Shown here piece by piece: positions 61,277-64,000 of a stretch of DNA of 64,000 nucleotides (positions within the stretch are counted from its first letter, which is position 1; each line of letters starts with the position of its first letter). The notes beneath the pieces were generated by a model. That model was given only the letters and a program-made list of their open reading frames with translations. It was not told where the DNA came from and made no database searches. The stretch lies in contig NZ_RCWY01000001.1 in NCBI RefSeq assembly GCF_003688625.1, forward strand, positions 124,001-188,000. Direction: 5' to 3'. Both the position numbers and the translations under genes were made by a program. Origin of the DNA: Sphingomonas sp. PP-CE-3A-406. Its GTDB lineage: Bacteria; Pseudomonadota; Alphaproteobacteria; Sphingomonadales; Sphingomonadaceae.

Positions 61277-63004
61277 TCAATTCCACGCGTACCGGGCTGC
61301 CATTTGCGCGATCTTGCGTATTTCGACTGGCGCGGTGGATCCGGAGACCGTCGCGATCACGACTTCACGCTCCAGGACGAACCCGTCGATCGGGCGCGTG
61401 ACGAGGCCGTGCGCCGTGGCCGATCGTTCCGGAAGGATGCATATCGCATCCCCGGCCAGTGTGACCCGCGCGACCGAACCGCGCCCGATGATGCTGTTGG
61501 TGGCGAACAACGTCAGGCGGGCGATGCCATCGGCCGGCCAGCCCATCACCAGCGCATGAACATCGTCGCCGCTGCGGACATAGCGCACGTCGCGCGCGGT
61601 ATAGGGCGATTTGGGCCCGTTTTCGGCGAACATGCCGGACGCCGGTTTGGTCGGTCCCTCCGCGTGGATGCGCCACGGCCGCGTGCCGTAGATCGCGGCA
61701 CCGTTCAGGCGCATCCACCCTGCGATCTCGGTGAGGATCGCCCCCTCCTTTTCGTCGATCGTGCCATCGCCGCGCATCGGCACGCTGAGCAGCAGGTTGC
61801 CGTTCTTGGAGACGACATCGCACAGCGTATGGATGATCGTGGCGGCGCTCTTGTACCCGTCGCGCTCGTACAGCGCTCGATCGTAATGCCAGTTGCCGAG
61901 GCAGGTATCGGTCTGCCACGGATACGTCTCGATATGGTCCTTGCCGCCCCGTTCGACGTCCTCGACCAGCCCCATCCGGCGTTCGGCAGGCATCATCTTG
62001 GCATTGATGACCGCCTCGAGCTGCCCGTCCGACCAGCCACGACTGGCGTTGTAGAAATGGGCGGCAATCTCCAGCCCGGTCTGGCCGAACGGCAGGCCGT
62101 AATCGTCGAAATAGATCAGGTCGGGCCGGTAGCGATCGAGCAGGTCGCGGCATCGCAGCGCCCAGTTTCGCACGAACGCGGCCTGAGCGGCAGGCGCATC
62201 CTCCACCCAGAGCTCGTCGGTACGCGCGTGGATCGCCTCCGCCTCGGCGATGGTGCGGACGCCGTCTGGCAGCGGCATCGTCCGGCCGGTATAGAGCGCC
62301 TGCGGGTCCAGCCCCTGCCACCAGGTCCCGCGTCCGTCCGCGGTGGTCAGCCGGCTTGCGTCGTACCGCTGGCCGGCGCGCGGGCCCTCGGGATCATAGC
62401 CATAGGCGGTCTGCAGCCAGTGCCAGGCATGGGCGCCGTGGTTGGACACGCCGAACCGCAGCCCGCGTGCGCGTGCGGCCCGCTCCCATGTGCCGATGAT
62501 ATCGCGCTTCGGGCCGACCCGGAGCGTGTTCCAGCCATGATGCGCCGAGGCGAAGGTATCGACATTGTCGTGGTGCCCGGCGAGCGCGACGAAATACTTC
62601 GCACCCGCCGCCACGTACAGATCGAGCAACCGTTCGGGCTGCCACTTCTCGGCGTGCCATCTGCCGACCACCTCGAGATAACCGACATCGCTGGGGTGAC
62701 CATATCTGGCGACGTGCGCCTTGTTCGCGCGCGAGCCTTGCAGGTACATGTTGCGCGCGTACCAGTCGCCTTCCTCCGGCACGCACTGCGCGCTCCAATG
62801 CGCCCAGATCCCGAACTTGGCATCACGGTACCAATCCGGCGCGCGGTACCCTTTCGTGAGCGAGTTCCAGTCCGCCGTGAACGGTGCCGCGCCGGCCGAT
62901 GAGGCGACGCGGGAACCGGCAGCCAGCGCCGGCTCGGCGATACCCCCGCCTGCCATCATGCCGCCTGCCATCATACCAAGTGCGTCGCGACGATTGACGG
63001 TCAT
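61277..63004 (-). CDS. GH29 alpha-L-fucosidase with Tat signal
   Basis: This 575-residue enzyme has a Tat signal (MTVNRRDALGMMAGGMMAGG), a GH29 barrel with FGIWAHWSAQCVPEEGDWYARNMY, KYFVALAGHHDNVDTFAS, and LIYFDDYGLPFGQTG, in which an Asp is the expected nucleophile. GNLLLSVPMRGDGTID and a C-terminal beta-sandwich follow. It removes alpha-linked fucose from glycans outside the cytoplasm. The start at 63004 was chosen because the Tat motif follows at once. The NagX-like gene lies 34 bases upstream on the same strand. Confidence 0.9.
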   Translation of the reverse strand: MTVNRRDALGMMAGGMMAGGGIAEPALAAGSRVASSAGAAPFTADWNSLTKGYRAPDWYRDAKFGIWAHWSAQCVPEEGDWYARNMYLQGSRANKAHVARYGHPSDVGYLEVVGRWHAEKWQPERLLDLYVAAGAKYFVALAGHHDNVDTFASAHHGWNTLRVGPKRDIIGTWERAARARGLRFGVSNHGAHAWHWLQTAYGYDPEGPRAGQRYDASRLTTADGRGTWWQGLDPQALYTGRTMPLPDGVRTIAEAEAIHARTDELWVEDAPAAQAAFVRNWALRCRDLLDRYRPDLIYFDDYGLPFGQTGLEIAAHFYNASRGWSDGQLEAVINAKMMPAERRMGLVEDVERGGKDHIETYPWQTDTCLGNWHYDRALYERDGYKSAATIIHTLCDVVSKNGNLLLSVPMRGDGTIDEKEGAILTEIAGWMRLNGAAIYGTRPWRIHAEGPTKPASGMFAENGPKSPYTARDVRYVRSGDDVHALVMGWPADGIARLTLFATNSIIGRGSVARVTLAGDAICILPERSATAHGLVTRPIDGFVLEREVVIATVSGSTAPVEIRKIAQMAARYAWN

Positions 63005-63038
63005 GCGGGAAACTCCTGTGTATGCAGTCGGCGGGCGG

Positions 63039-64000
63039 TCACGCCTTGAGTATCCAGCCCTTGCGGTCCATCCACCAGCCGACCGCCCAGCACAGCATCG
63101 TGTAGGCGACCGCGCAGAGCAGCGACCCGAACGTGCCAGGCGCGATGCGCTGGAAGATCGCGATACCGACCCATTCGTATAGTCCCCCATATGCCCCGTC
63201 ATCCGGGCCGATCGGGATCAGGTTGATCGCGGTGACGAACAGCTCGGAGAACAGATAGACCGCGAGCGGATTGCGGCCGAGGATCGTGAAGAACCGCGTG
63301 CCCCGCTTGACGCCCGCAAGCTCGATCAGCGCGATGATCCCCGCCAGCGCGATGCAGTCGATGCCGATCGTCAGCAGCACGTAGGAGCTGGTCCAGAGCT
63401 TCTTGGCGAGCGGAAACCACGGCGACCAGGCCAGCCCGGCGATCACGAACGCAACGCCGAACAGCGTCATCGCGCGCACCGTCCGCGTCAGGCTGGGGCC
63501 GCGCTGGACCGCGAGCCCGGCGAGATAGCCCGCCAGCACGTTGACGATCGCGGGCAGCGTACCGAGCAGTCCTTCGGGATCGAACCCGCCATCCTTCTTG
63601 TAGAGATGCCCCGGGCCCAGCAGCCACAGGTCGAGCTGCGTGCCGACCGTGCCGAACTTGTCGTACGCCATGCCCGGTGCGGACAGGAATACCAGGATCG
63701 CCCAATAGCCGAACAGCAGCACCACGCCGGCAATGACGATCGCCCGCACGTCGAGCCAGCGCACCAGCAGCCCGGCAGCGACGTAGCACAAAGCGAGGCG
63801 TTGCAGGACGCCGGGCACGCGGGTCACCGCGAACGGGATCGCCGCCCAGCCGTCGTCGGTGCGCGTCACGAACGGGAACCAGTACATCAGGAACCCGAGC
63901 GCGAAGATGATCGCACCACGCTTGAACAGCCGCATGAGATACGGCGCGGTATCGATCCGTTTGCGCGTGGCGAAGCTCATCGCGTTGCCCATCGCGAACA
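63039..64000 (-). CDS. NagX-like (DUF5009/acyltransferase_3-related) membrane protein, 5' end outside the window
   Basis: The frame is open to the window edge (FAMGNAMSF at the start), so the N-terminus is missing. At least nine hydrophobic helices are visible, for example IIFALGFLMYWFPFV, VLQRLALCYVAAGLLVRWL, LLTIGIDCIALAGIIALIEL and the conserved ILGRNPLAVYLFSEL. This matches heparan-alpha-glucosaminide acetyltransferase-like NagX proteins associated with amino-sugar or glycan use. It is co-oriented with the fucosidase and presumably part of one polysaccharide locus. Confidence 0.85.
   Translation of the reverse strand, partial: FAMGNAMSFATRKRIDTAPYLMRLFKRGAIIFALGFLMYWFPFVTRTDDGWAAIPFAVTRVPGVLQRLALCYVAAGLLVRWLDVRAIVIAGVVLLFGYWAILVFLSAPGMAYDKFGTVGTQLDLWLLGPGHLYKKDGGFDPEGLLGTLPAIVNVLAGYLAGLAVQRGPSLTRTVRAMTLFGVAFVIAGLAWSPWFPLAKKLWTSSYVLLTIGIDCIALAGIIALIELAGVKRGTRFFTILGRNPLAVYLFSELFVTAINLIPIGPDDGAYGGLYEWVGIAIFQRIAPGTFGSLLCAVAYTMLCWAVGWWMDRKGWILKA

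Noticed and set aside
1-64000. tRNA, rRNA, CRISPR arrays, transposases, integrases or prophage genes
   Set aside because: I scanned the gaps for T-loop sequences, spaced repeats and mobile-element proteins and found none.

Overview
The window looks like a chromosomal stretch of an alphaproteobacterium of the Sphingomonas type. The evidence is the high GC with strongly GC-biased third codon positions, long TonB-dependent receptors, the SapC / JmjC-cupin / tryptophan-halogenase set, a cyoABCD quinol oxidase, and many hydrolase and glycosidase genes. No rRNA, tRNA, CRISPR array, insertion sequence or phage gene was seen. The assignment is by protein character only, not by a database search.

Layout. 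0-6.2 kb: the end of a carbohydrate locus (GH31 alpha-xylosidase, cut by the window edge, and a two-module GH43 protein). 6.6-11.1 kb: two divergent gene pairs, truncated hemoglobin plus DUF3034 barrel, and cupredoxin-like protein plus GGDEF/EAL c-di-GMP enzyme. Most of this set appears to act in the cell envelope. 11.1-13.0 kb: a PadR-controlled patch with three copies of one operator-like element, one of them in front of a decayed ABC ATPase. 13.3-17.0 kb: a TonB-dependent receptor that has lost its N-terminus, a DUF4142 protein and an exported esterase. 17.2-21.1 kb: cyoABCD. 21.2-27.4 kb: a stress-type island (DUF2252, YciE-like ferritin fold, Gly-rich protein, Zn-alcohol dehydrogenase, HAD phosphatase, SDR). 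27.4-32.5 kb: a patatin remnant, an RMD1 protein, and a tight four-gene run made of DUF4126, a flavin disulfide reductase, a cNMP-binding/thioredoxin-reductase fusion and a UBP zinc finger.

32.5-37.3 kb: an MFS/aldo-keto reductase pair with a divergent LysR regulator, then an AraC regulator and a NarL-type response regulator. 37.4-41.2 kb: a protein resembling only the N-terminal half of M17 aminopeptidases, then a large beta-propeller sensor kinase that probably pairs with that response regulator. 41.2-46.8 kb: two exported alpha/beta hydrolases, a TMEM175-type channel, and a TetR / MFS / dehydrogenase unit with two palindromic operators. 46.8-48.3 kb: a gene-poor zone with a decayed glutathione S-transferase and small uncertain genes. 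48.3-54.9 kb: halogenase, JmjC-cupin, SapC and a large TonB-dependent receptor on one strand. 55.6-61.1 kb: a cytosolic molybdoenzyme with its flavin reductase, a heme-binding-protein remnant, a thioredoxin-like protein, DUF2218, RidA, a Gre-like protein, MsrA and MsrB. 61.3-64 kb: GH29 alpha-L-fucosidase and a NagX-like membrane protein, cut by the window edge.

The strongest candidates for a poorly described system are the envelope hemoglobin/cupredoxin/c-di-GMP module (6.6-11.1 kb) and the overlapping redox operon ending in a ubiquitin-binding-type zinc finger (28.7-32.5 kb). Five gene remnants (ABC ATPase, TonB receptor, patatin, GST, HbpS) show that this is a region of active gene loss.
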